DNA from: Salinicola sp.
GTDB lineage: Bacteria > Pseudomonadota > Gammaproteobacteria > Pseudomonadales > Halomonadaceae
Length of the DNA stretch: 64,000 nucleotides
NCBI GenBank assembly: GCA_002695065.1
Contig: NZNW01000128.1
Location: 62,001-126,000 of the forward strand
Direction: 5' to 3'
Made by a program: the position numbers and the translations under genes. The stretch's first letter is position 1. Every line of letters starts with the position of its first letter. The notes beneath the pieces are model-generated. The model was given only the letters and a program-made list of their open reading frames with translations, ran no database searches and was not told where the DNA came from. Positions 41,448-50,040 of the stretch are shown here, one piece after another.

Positions 41448-41864
41448 TCAGTCGGAATCGGCATCGGCCGCCGGTGCGTCGGCCTGGCTGTCCTCGGCAT
41501 CGATGGCGCGGGGCGGCGCGAGACGATTCATCAGCGCCTGTCCATGGGGATTGTCGTCGAGATCGGCCATCAGCCGGCGATAGTCGTCGACCAGGGCGCG
41601 GCCCTGTGCCGTCAGGGTCGCCCCGCCACGCCGGGTGCCGCCGATGACGGTATCGACCACCGGCGCGGCGAGGTGCCGGTTCATGGTGTCGAGAAGTTGC
41701 CACGCCTTCTTGTAGCTCAGGCCCATCTCACGGCACGCCGCGGCGATCGAGCCGTGCCGCTCGATCGCCTCCAGCAGCTCGATCTTGCCCGGGCCGACGA
41801 CGATCTCCCGGTCGGCGACCAGGCGAAGCTGAAAGCGTGGCGAGGGGTGGTGGGTGCGGGTCAT
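41448..41864 (-). CDS. modE: ModE-type molybdate regulator lacking the molybdate-binding domain
   Basis: A 138-residue protein (ATG 41864) with the ModE LysR-like winged helix: IELLEAIERHGSIAAACREM, GLSYKKAWQLLDTMNRHL, and VIGGTRRGGATLTAQGRALV. E. coli ModE is 262 residues with two C-terminal Mop/TOBE domains; here the chain ends soon after the DNA-binding part in an acidic Asp/Ala tail, so molybdate sensing must be indirect or absent. It precedes modA by 93 bases on the same strand, with a ModE box in that gap. The start has a weak ribosome site. Confidence 0.9.
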   Translation of the reverse strand: MTRTHHPSPRFQLRLVADREIVVGPGKIELLEAIERHGSIAAACREMGLSYKKAWQLLDTMNRHLAAPVVDTVIGGTRRGGATLTAQGRALVDDYRRLMADLDDNPHGQALMNRLAPPRAIDAEDSQADAPAADADSD

Positions 41865-41925
41865 GGCAGCATCGTGGCGGTGGCGAGCGCCTGTTGTATC
41901 ACAGCCGCTCGCCACCGGCCCAGGA

Positions 41926-43335
41926 TCAGGCCGTCTGCGCCACCTGCTGGCGGACACCGGCACGCCAGTGCAGATAGTCCACGGCGACGAACAGCAACAG
42001 GCTGACGCCCATTACCGGCAGGGCATAGCCGAAGGCGGCCGCAACGAGCAGGACGACCAGCCGCGACCGCCGATCCATCAGCCGGAAGATGGCGGTCAAC
42101 GTCTGCGGCTCGCGGGAAGCGGCGGTGCGTCGACGCCACCACATCGCGTAGCCCCAGCAGATCAGGGTGACGAGGCAGGAGGCGAACGCGACCAGTGCCA
42201 ACTGGTTGGGCAGTCCGAACAGCACTCCCATGTGCAGGTCGATCCCCCAGCGGGTCAGTTTGGCGGCCAGCGGGGAGGTGGCGAAATCGGCACGATCGGT
42301 GACGGTAAAGGTCTGCGGGTCCAGGGCGATCTGGTCGACCTGCGTCGGCCACCCGCGCCCGATTTCACGAATTTTCCAGGCGGTCATCGGTGAGTTCGGC
42401 GGCACGATCTCCAGGCTGTCGGCATCGATGCCGGCGGCTCTCGCGGCGGCGAGCGCCAGGTCGAAATCAGCGGGCGACGATGCCGGCCGCGACGCGGCCA
42501 TGCCGGTATGGCTGGCGGCGGCGTGATGCGCCGCATGGGGATCGCCGGGGGCCGCGCCGGCCGATCCCTCTGCCGTTGGTGCCGGCGCCGCGAGATCGGT
42601 GGACACGCTGGGCGTGCCCCAGCCCCAGGCGTGTCGCAGCTGGGCGATGTTGCCGCCGGCCCACTGCGACCAGGTCAGGCCCGTCGCCGAGAAGAACAGC
42701 AGCCCGATCAGCGCCACTGCCCCGAGGGTGGCGTGGCGCTGGCGCAAGCGCTGCGGTCCCGCTGCCTGGCGGCGAGTTCGACGGCGGCGCCACCACAGGA
42801 AGCCGCCGCCCAGCGCGGCGATCCAGAGCCAGGAGGCGGCCAGCTCGCTGTAGAGACGACCCGTATCGCCCAGCAGCAGGCTGCGGTGGAACTGATCGAT
42901 GGCGGTACGCAGGGGGAGCACGCCGCTGGTGCCGTAGACCGTCATGTCGCCCCGAACCGCCAGCGTGACCGGATCGATGAACAGGGCACGATGCTCCGAG
43001 GGCCCCAACCCTTCACCCGCGAACATGACCCGCGTGGTCGCTCCCGGCGCCGGTGCGGGACGAACGGCGGCGGGACTTGTGCTGATCCCCGCGGCGACCT
43101 GGGCGGCGGCGATCTGGCGTGCCAGCGGCTGCGCCTCACCCTCGCTCTGGGTGGTCAAGGCATCATGGTAGAGCCAGTTCTCGAGCTGGGGCGTCAGCGC
43201 ATAGGCTATCCCCGATAGCGCGGCAACGAGCAGAAACGGCCCGACGAACAGGCCGACGTAGAAGTGAAGGCGAGTGATCAGTGCGACCCACAAGGGGGGC
43301 TGGCGGCGATCGGTCGCCGCTGAAACGGTGTCCAT
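41926..43335 (-). CDS. PepSY-domain iron-regulated-type membrane protein
   Basis: A 469-residue inner-membrane protein (ATG 43335, GGAG 7 bases upstream). It has four to five helices: TRLHFYVGLFVGPFLLVAAL, a first PepSY-type periplasmic region, FHRSLLLGDTGRLYSELAAS, LWIAALGGGFLWWRR, LIGLLFFSATGLTWS, a second periplasmic part, and DLHMGVLFGLPNQLAL with a final helix. Members of the PepSY_TM family often accompany TonB-dependent siderophore or copper systems and some act as ferric reductases; none of those genes is in the window. An insertion of Ala/His-rich sequence (about residues 265-320) is unusual. Function remains uncertain. Confidence 0.85.
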   Translation of the reverse strand: MDTVSAATDRRQPPLWVALITRLHFYVGLFVGPFLLVAALSGIAYALTPQLENWLYHDALTTQSEGEAQPLARQIAAAQVAAGISTSPAAVRPAPAPGATTRVMFAGEGLGPSEHRALFIDPVTLAVRGDMTVYGTSGVLPLRTAIDQFHRSLLLGDTGRLYSELAASWLWIAALGGGFLWWRRRRTRRQAAGPQRLRQRHATLGAVALIGLLFFSATGLTWSQWAGGNIAQLRHAWGWGTPSVSTDLAAPAPTAEGSAGAAPGDPHAAHHAAASHTGMAASRPASSPADFDLALAAARAAGIDADSLEIVPPNSPMTAWKIREIGRGWPTQVDQIALDPQTFTVTDRADFATSPLAAKLTRWGIDLHMGVLFGLPNQLALVAFASCLVTLICWGYAMWWRRRTAASREPQTLTAIFRLMDRRSRLVVLLVAAAFGYALPVMGVSLLLFVAVDYLHWRAGVRQQVAQTA

Positions 43336-43453
43336 GGGTGAACTCCAGGCCTGAACCGGATGGCAGCGCCCGACGACGGTCGTCGGACGGGCATGACATG
43401 GGGCTCCGGATACGCATCGGGTCACGATGGGCATGCGGAGCGAGAGAACGGCT

Positions 43454-43852
43454 TCAGGCCAGGGGCGGTGCGCGGGAGGCGTAGCGGGGATAGACCGGCG
43501 TCGGCGACGGCGGGGCGACGACCTCCGGCGGATGTACCACCGCCGGTGGCGGCGAGACCGGGGGTACGGCTCGCGGCGGCTCGAGGCCGGGGGCGTGGAG
43601 AAACAGCTCGCAGTAACCGCAGGCGGCCAGGTGCCAGTGGTCGTCTGCCGTCATGGTTCGGGCGGACGATGGCATTCGGTGGTCGACGCCGGTGGCCGCG
43701 TGATGGGACGGAGCCATCATCATGCCGCCGTGGGCCGGCATCTCCATCAAGCGCTGCATCTGGCTGATCAACGGGCCCGTGAACGCCATCAGCATGGCGA
43801 ACAGCGCGAGCGCGGTCAGCGGGCGGTAGCAGCGATGCCAGAAATGCGTCAT
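43454..43852 (-). CDS. DUF2946-type small membrane protein
   Basis: A 132-residue protein with an N-terminal helix (PLTALALFAMLMAFTGPLIS), a Met/His-rich stretch (EMPAHGGMMMAPSHHAA) and a conserved-looking HLAACGYCELFLHAP, followed by a Pro/Val-rich tail. This is the DUF2946 pattern, usually found next to PepSY or TonB genes and suspected to bind copper through its Met, His and Cys residues. It lies upstream of the PepSY gene on the same strand with about 120 bases between. Metal binding is inferred from composition only. Confidence 0.75.
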   Translation of the reverse strand: MTHFWHRCYRPLTALALFAMLMAFTGPLISQMQRLMEMPAHGGMMMAPSHHAATGVDHRMPSSARTMTADDHWHLAACGYCELFLHAPGLEPPRAVPPVSPPPAVVHPPEVVAPPSPTPVYPRYASRAPPLA

Positions 43853-43957
43853 ATCTCGTCCAGGACGCCGTCGTCAGAGGGGGACTCTACGCGCTGGCGC
43901 TTGCGCCGCCAATCACCACCGGCCGGGTGTGTAATTATGCCGCACCGGAATCCACCC

Positions 43958-44494
43958 CTACAGCGCCAGCCGTTCACCTGACACTGTCTGTTCGTGGCGT
44001 AGTAGCCAGTGCTTTCTGCCGATACCGCCGGCATAGCCCGTCAACCTGCCGTTGCTGCCGATGACCCGGTGGCAGGGAGTGACGAGAGAGATTGGGTTGC
44101 GCCCGTTGGCGGCGCCGACCGCCCTGACCGCCGACGGGGCGCCGATGGCGACGGCAATCTCGCGATAACTGCGGGTCTGGCCATAGGGGATCGCTCGGAG
44201 TGCCTGCCACACCTTCGCCTGGAAGTCGGTGCCCCGGGGGGCCAGCGGCAGGTCGAACGTCGTCAGTTCGCCCAGGAAGTAGGCTTCCAGTTGCCGTGCG
44301 CAGCGTGCGGTGACGGCGTTGGGGTTGTCGACATGGCCCGGCGTCGTCGAGAAAGCGATCCAGGTTAGGCCCAGCGCGGTGGCGCGAATCTCGATGGGAC
44401 CCAGGGGGATCGACGCCGGTGGCTGATAGCGCTGGACGAATTCGTCGTGACGCGCCGGCAGGCGGGCGTCGCACTGGGGGAAGTCTGTATTCAT
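43958..44494 (-). CDS. ogt: methylated-DNA-protein-cysteine methyltransferase
   Basis: A 178-residue enzyme that takes methyl groups from O6-methylguanine onto its own cysteine. The active site is [21 protein letters not shown] (PCHR Cys at about 148), preceded by [20 protein letters not shown] and AVGAANGRN, the helix-turn-helix and asparagine hinge of the family. ATG 44494 overlaps the stop of the Ada/AlkA-type gene (ATGA), so the two repair genes are co-translated. No Ada regulatory box was recognised upstream of the pair. Confidence 0.94.
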   Translation of the reverse strand: MNTDFPQCDARLPARHDEFVQRYQPPASIPLGPIEIRATALGLTWIAFSTTPGHVDNPNAVTARCARQLEAYFLGELTTFDLPLAPRGTDFQAKVWQALRAIPYGQTRSYREIAVAIGAPSAVRAVGAANGRNPISLVTPCHRVIGSNGRLTGYAGGIGRKHWLLRHEQTVSGERLAL

Positions 44495-45855
44495 AGGATC
44501 TGGTTCCAGAGCTGCATCGTGAGATAGCTGCGCCATGGGGACGCGGTGGCGACATCCACCGGCGTCTCCAGGCGGGCGAGTGCGCGGCGCAGGCCGACAT
44601 CGCCGTCCAGCCAGATGTCGGGGTCGCCGTTTCCGCGCATGGCGACGACCTTGGCCGTCCACGGCCCGATTCCCTTGAGCGAGAGCCACTGCCGCGGCTC
44701 CTCGCCGAGCTCTCCCCGATCCCAGGCGGTCGCCAGCCGCCGGACGGTTTCCCGGCGACTGGCGGGCAGTTTCAGGAAAGCGAGATCGCTGGCGGCGATG
44801 GCCCCGGCGGTGGGGAAGCGCCGACGTCCGCCGGCATCGGTTTCCCCGAGATGGTCGACCAGGCTCTGAATCAGGCGGTTGGCGGCGGCGATCGAGACCT
44901 GCTGGCCCAGCACGGCACGGATGCCGGCTTCGAAGACGCCCCAGGATCCCGGCAGGCGCAGCCCTTCGGCCAGCGGCAACTCCGGTAGATGCCGCTGCAG
45001 ATGGGCTTCGATGGTGGCGGTGTCGGCGTCCAGGTCCAGCATTCGCCGAATCTGGCGCACGATGGCACTGAGGTCGCCGAGCTCGCTCAGGACCAGCGTG
45101 ACCACGAACTGATGACGCTCGGGATCGTGCACGGCCTCGAAGTATCCGGTGGTCTCCCCCTGTCTCAGGGTCCGTCCCAGCGAATGGTCGTCGACCCACT
45201 CCAGGCCTTCGATGAGGTGGAGCGCGTAGAAATGGCGCAGCCGTTCCCACTGGTAGGGCGGGCGATAGGCGAGCTTGATGGTCAGGGCTGCGTTGCGTCG
45301 TTTTTGTCGCCGGATATCGCTGGGGGTCAGCGCCATCTGCCGCTTGAAGGCGTCGTTGAAGCGCCGGAGGCTGGAAAAACCGCTGGCGTGGGCGACGTCG
45401 GTCACCGGCAATGCGGTCTCGTGCAGCAGCTTCTTGGCGAACAGGCACTGGCGGTAGAGGGCGTACGCCTTGGGCGATACCCCGAACCGACGCTGAAACA
45501 GCTGGCGCAGGTAGCGCTCGCCGATACCCAGTCTGTCGCAAAGCGCCGTCACGTTGCCCTGCTGCAGTGCGCCGGCATCGATCAGGCGGATGGCCCGTGA
45601 CAGCGTGGTCTGGGATCCCTGCCAGGCGGGAGAGTCCGGTGCACTGTCCGGACGGCAGCGCAGGCAGGGACGAAAACCGGCGCGGGAGGCGGCGACCGCC
45701 GATTCGAAGTAACGAACGTGCCGCTCCTGCGGCAGCGTCGCCGGGCAGATCGGGCGGCAGAATATCCCGGTGGTCTCGACGGCAATGAAGAAGCGGCCAT
45801 CGAAGCGGGCATCCCGGGCCAGTCGGGCACTGCGGCATTGCTGGGGGTCGAGCAT
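44491..45855 (-). CDS. Ada-type Zn/AraC domain fused to AlkA DNA-3-methyladenine glycosylase
   Basis: A 454-residue fusion. Residues about 10-75 are the Ada methyl-phosphotriester domain with four Cys ([10 protein letters not shown] and [10 protein letters not shown]); about 90-185 is an AraC-type HTH ([39 protein letters not shown]); about 195-440 is AlkA ([20 protein letters not shown], then the helix-hairpin-helix [14 protein letters not shown] and the catalytic Asp in [10 protein letters not shown]). It can sense alkylated phosphates and excise alkylated bases, i.e. a self-regulating repair glycosylase. This AdaA-AlkA architecture is known in other bacteria. Coupled to ogt downstream. Confidence 0.93.
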   Translation of the reverse strand: MLDPQQCRSARLARDARFDGRFFIAVETTGIFCRPICPATLPQERHVRYFESAVAASRAGFRPCLRCRPDSAPDSPAWQGSQTTLSRAIRLIDAGALQQGNVTALCDRLGIGERYLRQLFQRRFGVSPKAYALYRQCLFAKKLLHETALPVTDVAHASGFSSLRRFNDAFKRQMALTPSDIRRQKRRNAALTIKLAYRPPYQWERLRHFYALHLIEGLEWVDDHSLGRTLRQGETTGYFEAVHDPERHQFVVTLVLSELGDLSAIVRQIRRMLDLDADTATIEAHLQRHLPELPLAEGLRLPGSWGVFEAGIRAVLGQQVSIAAANRLIQSLVDHLGETDAGGRRRFPTAGAIAASDLAFLKLPASRRETVRRLATAWDRGELGEEPRQWLSLKGIGPWTAKVVAMRGNGDPDIWLDGDVGLRRALARLETPVDVATASPWRSYLTMQLWNQIL

Positions 45856-45968
45856 GGGGGCGCGTCCTGATCATCGTCTCGAGCTCATTGTAGCGGGGCG
45901 AGGCGGCGGGGCTGGCCGGATCCGGCACTCAATGATCGCCCCGGCGAGGATATGGCGTCGAGGGAAGA

Positions 45969-45989
45969 ACGGCGCCGGCGAGGCGCCGT
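45969..45989 (-). terminator. probable terminator of the yjb operon
   Basis: ACGGCGCC and GGCGCCGT form a perfect 8-bp stem with a 5-base loop about 33 bases after the yjbH stop; on the minus strand it is followed by TCTTCC rather than a long T-run. Confidence 0.55.
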
Positions 45990-46021
45990 CTTGGGGGCGG
46001 GACGGCAGGTCGCGAGAGTCG

Positions 46022-48163
46022 CTACTTCCAGAGCTTGTCGTAGTCGTCCCAGTAGTGGCCCATGTCGCGATCCTGGGTCAGGCCATAGAGCGTGTAACGC
46101 CGGGCGAGGCGCGCGCCGCCATCGCGGGTCAGGGGTTGCCAGGCGAGGGTCGTGCTGCCGCGGCTCGATTCCGAGAAGAAGACGTCGAGGGGGATCGAGA
46201 CATAGAGCCCCTTGTCGAAACTGCCCTCGCCGTAGTCGTCGCCGGCGTCCGTCAGCGTCGCCCAGGCGCCGATCCGCACCCCGGAGTCGAACTCTCGGGA
46301 GAGATCGAACGTCGCGCCCAGGTCCTTGGCCAGATAGCGACCCACGCTGACCTGAGCGAGAACGTCCTCGATGCCGGTTTCGATATAGGCGGTCGCGTGG
46401 CCGGTCCAGGTGTCGTAGTCGCGCATGTCGAAGCGCTGGTCGAAATCCCGCTGCTTGACCCAGTTGAGATCGACGCCGAAGGCCACCGGGCTGTTGAACG
46501 GGCGATAGAGCACTTCGCCCCCGGCGCCGGCATACATCATCTCGAGCAGACCGCCGTAAGCCATGCCGTACCAGTCCTGGCCGAATCGCAGGGTACGGGT
46601 GTACTGCAGGTTGTAGATCCCGAGGCTGGTTTCATCCAGATAGCTGTTGATGTTGGTGCGAACGCGAGGCAGCTTCGAATTGGCGACGTAGTCGAAGTCA
46701 TCGAAATTGTCCGCCAGGTTCAGGGCGGCGCGGCCGCTGAACCAGCCGTTGGGGTCGGTCCGGTATTCGGCGTCGAGCTTGGCGTAGATCTGGTAGAGGT
46801 AGCCGTCGGGCCCTCCCAGGTTCTGATTCAGGCCCGGCGACAGGCTCCAGGTGAACTGGTCGAGATCGTTCTGGTAGAGCAACTCCCCGTCGGGGGGCGT
46901 ATCGCCGGGTTGCGTCAATGCCGAGGCGTACAGCCCGTAGTGGTACTGCTGGTCGTAGGCCGTGGAATCGGCCGCCTCGAGATAGGCCTGGCGATCATGG
47001 ACGTCGTCGCGCAAGCCCATGCCGACACTCTGCCAGCGGTAGCGGTAGGTGCCGATATCTTCCGCGGTATGGTTGTTGAGAATGCGATTGGCGCGACCTT
47101 CGCTTTCCAGCATCGAGCGATATCTGGTCGCTTCGGCCTCGACGATCAGCTCGTCGTCGTCGCGGGTGATACGCCGCACCCGCATCCCGGCGTTGTTCTG
47201 CAGTTCCGAGCTGACGGCGTTCCAGTCCTGCGCGGTCCGCTCCGGTGCCGCCTGGATCGGCACCGGTCTCGGATCATCGGTCTTGGGTTGGGAAATGCCG
47301 GCGAGATTGCCGCGGAAGGTGATGCCGAACATGGCGGTGTCGCCGCGCTCCCACCCGGCGCTCAACGAGATGTTGTCGTTGAGGCTCAGGCGGGCACCGA
47401 GATTGACCGGAGAGTGCTGAGTCAGCGTGGTCTCGAACGGTTCGCTGCGGTAGTCGTTGCCATCGTACTCGAGCTGGAGCGACAGCGGCTCCCAGCCGGT
47501 CTGGTATTCGATGCCGCCGAACAGGCCAACGTCGCCGCTGAAGATGTCGCCGAACTCGAAGTCGCCGGCTTCCTCGGGATTCTCCGTGGAGCGCTCGTCG
47601 AATCGATCCGATACCGCCCCCAGCGGGTTGCCGATGCCGCCGCCGTTGGCCAGATAACCCCAGCCCAGGCCGAGGGTGAAATCGAAGTCGTACCAGCGCT
47701 TGCTGGCGACCAGATATTCACTGCCGAAGAGGCCGGTACCGCCGAAGTCGCGAAAGCCCAGCGCCACGGCTGGCGTGTTGCGGTTCTCTTCCAGCAGCCG
47801 GAATTTGAAGTCGATGCCTTTATCCAGATAGGAACGCCCGGGATCGGTGGACGCGGGATAGTCCTGATTGGTGATCGCCGTGTAGCGAAAGCCGGCCTCC
47901 AGCCAGTCCATGGGCTGAAAGCTTATGTTGTAGCGGAGGTAGGGCGACACATGGCTGTGATTGAGGGAGATGTCTCCCAATGGCGCCATGCGTGCCGTCG
48001 GTGTCTGCATCAGCCCAACCCCGCCGAAGTCGGTGCGGGCCTGGCCCAGGTCTGCCTGCGTGATGGGCGCGTATGCCATCAGGATCGGGAGAGAGGCTCC
48101 CATGACCGGGGTGAAAAGGCGCAGCGGGGTCCAGCGGCGATCTGCGAATGTCGTCATGAGCAT
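46022..48163 (-). CDS. yjbH: YjbH family exopolysaccharide outer-membrane protein
   Basis: A 713-residue protein with a signal-like start and long beta-rich sequence. YjbH marks: DFGGVGLMQTPTARMAPLGD near residue 45, HSHVSPYLRYNISFQPMDWL, DKGIDFKFRLLEENRNTPAV, GFRDFGGTGLFGSEYLVASK, and TLAWQPLTRDGGARLARRY near the end. The predicted all-beta outer-membrane barrel is part of the Yjb/Gfc-type exopolysaccharide secretion system; GfcD of group 4 capsule is its paralogue. It follows the yjbG gene by 3 bases. An ATG at 48157 is an alternative start. It closes the yjbEFGH operon. Confidence 0.92.
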   Translation of the reverse strand: MLMTTFADRRWTPLRLFTPVMGASLPILMAYAPITQADLGQARTDFGGVGLMQTPTARMAPLGDISLNHSHVSPYLRYNISFQPMDWLEAGFRYTAITNQDYPASTDPGRSYLDKGIDFKFRLLEENRNTPAVALGFRDFGGTGLFGSEYLVASKRWYDFDFTLGLGWGYLANGGGIGNPLGAVSDRFDERSTENPEEAGDFEFGDIFSGDVGLFGGIEYQTGWEPLSLQLEYDGNDYRSEPFETTLTQHSPVNLGARLSLNDNISLSAGWERGDTAMFGITFRGNLAGISQPKTDDPRPVPIQAAPERTAQDWNAVSSELQNNAGMRVRRITRDDDELIVEAEATRYRSMLESEGRANRILNNHTAEDIGTYRYRWQSVGMGLRDDVHDRQAYLEAADSTAYDQQYHYGLYASALTQPGDTPPDGELLYQNDLDQFTWSLSPGLNQNLGGPDGYLYQIYAKLDAEYRTDPNGWFSGRAALNLADNFDDFDYVANSKLPRVRTNINSYLDETSLGIYNLQYTRTLRFGQDWYGMAYGGLLEMMYAGAGGEVLYRPFNSPVAFGVDLNWVKQRDFDQRFDMRDYDTWTGHATAYIETGIEDVLAQVSVGRYLAKDLGATFDLSREFDSGVRIGAWATLTDAGDDYGEGSFDKGLYVSIPLDVFFSESSRGSTTLAWQPLTRDGGARLARRYTLYGLTQDRDMGHYWDDYDKLWK

Positions 48164-48166
48164 GGC

Positions 48167-49003
48167 TTAGTGGTAAAGATTGGCTGGGTCGACCGTGATG
48201 CACTCATCGCCGGGCAAGCGCGTGGCCAGAAACTGGGGGAGGGCCATGTCGACCCACTGGGCGCCAACCGAGTTCAGAGGGAGGGCGACGACCACACGAG
48301 TGCCGGGGACCAGCGGTGCCCGCTGGTGATTCCAGGCGGCGATGCCCAGGCTCTTGATATCGCCCTGGGGGCTCACCAGTTGCAACGTATCGGCGCTGGC
48401 ATAGGCCTCCCCGTCGAGTCGGTCGAGCAGTGTATCGGTGGTCATGCCCGGCTCCCACGCCAGCCTGGCAACGCCCAGGGGCGTCCACGCTTCGATCCAG
48501 TCGGGCGTTTGGCACCAGCCTAGGGTGTCGACGTCCTCGAGTCGCGGCACCTGGCGCAGATGCGCCATCAGCCAGGTCGGATCGACGCGCCCCGGTATCC
48601 GCCCCTGGTCCAGTTTGCCGAGCGCCTCGCGCCAGGCGTCGAGGCCGTCACCGACCTGGGGCGCATCCAGTAGCCGTGCCTGCATGGCAAGTCCCGCCAG
48701 CTCGGCGTCGAGGCGTCGTTGGCGCTGCCGATCCTCGGCCGTCGCGTCATCTCGAGCCACGAAGGCGCGCGACCAGTTGACCGGGGTTTCCCGCCCTACC
48801 GTCAACCAGGCATCGAGCAGCGAAGGGGAAGGCGCTGGTGGACGACGCCCCTCGATGTCGATGGTAAAGGTGGAGGCCGGCTGGGTGTCGTCCTGCGCCT
48901 CGGCGGTGCCGACCAGACCGAGACCGCACAGTGCAACGGCGAGAAAACGGCGGGCGGCACGCCATGACCGGCGCCGGTGAAATGGAAAACGGGGGGTCAC
49001 CAT
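48167..49003 (-). CDS. yjbG: YjbG/GfcC family capsule/exopolysaccharide biosynthesis protein
   Basis: From ATG 49003 the product is 278 residues with an Arg-rich N-region and signal peptide (FLAVALCGLGLVGTAEAQ). GfcC-like features: DAWLTVGRETPVNWSRAFVA in parts, TWLMAHLRQVPRLEDVDTLG near the middle, and LVPGTRVVVALPLNSVGAQW with LPQFLATRLPGDEC at the end. GfcC proteins are periplasmic, ubiquitin-fold proteins thought to help polymer export. A longer frame exists upstream but overlaps low-quality sequence. Order yjbE-F-G-H agrees with the E. coli operon. Confidence 0.88.
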   Translation of the reverse strand: MVTPRFPFHRRRSWRAARRFLAVALCGLGLVGTAEAQDDTQPASTFTIDIEGRRPPAPSPSLLDAWLTVGRETPVNWSRAFVARDDATAEDRQRQRRLDAELAGLAMQARLLDAPQVGDGLDAWREALGKLDQGRIPGRVDPTWLMAHLRQVPRLEDVDTLGWCQTPDWIEAWTPLGVARLAWEPGMTTDTLLDRLDGEAYASADTLQLVSPQGDIKSLGIAAWNHQRAPLVPGTRVVVALPLNSVGAQWVDMALPQFLATRLPGDECITVDPANLYH

Positions 49004-49076
49004 GTGTCGGTCTCGTCCTTGATGGGCTTCACGAAAATCCCTGTCTCGCTTTCGCCGAATCGCGACGGTGTCAGTG

Positions 49077-49757
49077 TCACCAAGGGCGGGCGACCTGCCA
49101 GTCGAATATCGGCCCGCCGGGCCATGGCTGGGTTTCGACCGCCCACAGGCGGCCGTCTTCCGGCGCTCGCCAGAGCGTGCCGTGAGTGACGTTGCCATCC
49201 TTCCAGTTCAGCGTTTCATGGCACACCTGCAACTCTCGCGACGTCAGCGGTAGTTCGACACGGGAAGGTGCCGCCTCACAGTCGAGGAGGGCGGTCGCCT
49301 GGCCATGATGTAGATTGCCGTCTGCCGTCTGCCACTCCCGCTCGAGACGGTAGGCAGTCGAGGAGGGGCTTCTCCAGGGAGGGGTATCGAGAACGTTTCC
49401 TTCCCCGTCACGGAGTTGCGTGTCGATCACGTTCTGCTCGAGGCCGGCACTACTGTGCAGGTAGCCATCCTCCAGGGCGACGGTGGCCGAGTCACGGAAC
49501 TGCCAGTAGGTCATCTCCCCAGCCTGACTCGCCAGAATCACCAGCCCGCCATGCCCCGCGACGTGGAAGTCGAGCGATGCGTAGGAGGTGGCGGCGGCCT
49601 GGTCGGAGACATCATCGCCAGCGAGTCCCGGGACGATGCCATCGAGCGGGCGGCTTCCCCCCAGGGAGCAGCCGGAGAGGAGCAGGCTCGTCATGGCGAG
49701 ACAAAAGAAGACCGCCCGAGGGCGGCCTTCCAGGCGGTAATGACGTGCCGCTGTCAT
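49077..49757 (-). CDS. yjbF: YjbF/GfcB family lipoprotein
   Basis: A 226-residue lipoprotein: signal VFFCLAMTSLLLSGC with the lipid-modified Cys at residue 30, followed by SYASLDFHVAGHGGLVILAS, GEMTYWQFRDSATVALEDGY and a Trp-rich end. This is the YjbF/GfcB family, an outer-membrane lipoprotein of the Yjb/group 4 capsule machinery. Its ATG overlaps the yjbE stop (TAATG), so it is translationally coupled to yjbE. It contains two further Cys (near residues 160 and 180) that may form a disulfide. The function is known only by association with exopolysaccharide production. Confidence 0.9.
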   Translation of the reverse strand: MTAARHYRLEGRPRAVFFCLAMTSLLLSGCSLGGSRPLDGIVPGLAGDDVSDQAAATSYASLDFHVAGHGGLVILASQAGEMTYWQFRDSATVALEDGYLHSSAGLEQNVIDTQLRDGEGNVLDTPPWRSPSSTAYRLEREWQTADGNLHHGQATALLDCEAAPSRVELPLTSRELQVCHETLNWKDGNVTHGTLWRAPEDGRLWAVETQPWPGGPIFDWQVARPW

Positions 49758-49990
49758 TACCGGGTCCCGGTCGTACCGGTGGTGCCGGTCGTTCCGGTGG
49801 TGCCATCACTGCCACCTGCAGCGGCCAGCGCACCGACCGACGATGCCGCAGTGCTGGTGCCGGCAGCAGATGCTGTCGACGCACTAGCGGCAGAGCCGGC
49901 TCCGGCGGCGCTGCCCGTTGCCACTTCCTGGGCGACGGCGAGTGAAGAGACAGCCATTAACGCGACTGCCATTATGGCCAGTTTCTTCAT
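49757..49990 (-). CDS. yjbE: YjbE/GfcA-like small secreted protein
   Basis: A 77-residue protein with a signal peptide (MKKLAIMAVALMAVSSLAVA) followed by an Ala/Ser/Gly-rich mature part and a GTTGTT repeat tail. The Thr/Gly-rich low-complexity mature part matches YjbE/GfcA proteins, which lead Yjb and Gfc operons and have no known fold. A near-perfect TAGGAGGT ribosome site lies 6 bases before the ATG, suggesting strong translation. The C-terminal repeat is encoded by an 18-bp tandem duplication. Confidence 0.85.
   Translation of the reverse strand: MKKLAIMAVALMAVSSLAVAQEVATGSAAGAGSAASASTASAAGTSTAASSVGALAAAGGSDGTTGTTGTTGTTGTR
49770..49805. repeat. 18-bp tandem duplication inside yjbE
   Basis: Two adjacent 18-bp units (49770-49787 and 49788-49805, 16 of 18 identical by eye) encode the Gly-Thr-Thr tail of YjbE. 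Such repeats can change copy number by slippage. Confidence 0.7.
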
Positions 49991-50006
49991 AAGTACCTCC
50001 TAACGT

Positions 50007-50040
50007 GTTGGTTAAACCAACGATGTGGTCCGGAGACCAC
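50007..50040 (-). promoter_or_regulatory. two stem-loops in the yjbE leader
   Basis: GTTGGTT-A-AACCAAC (50007-50021) and GTGGTC-CGGA-GACCAC (50025-50040) are perfect adjacent dyads just ahead of the yjbE Shine-Dalgarno (49995-50002). They lie downstream of the candidate -10 and so would be in the mRNA; the first could alternatively be a protein-binding operator. Confidence 0.5.

Noticed and set aside
45770..48523. A 917-codon frame on the plus strand opposite yjbH and yjbG
   Set aside because: It is antisense to clear yjb genes; GC-rich codon structure creates long shadow frames. Composition is Val/Gly/Arg/Gln-rich with no family motif.
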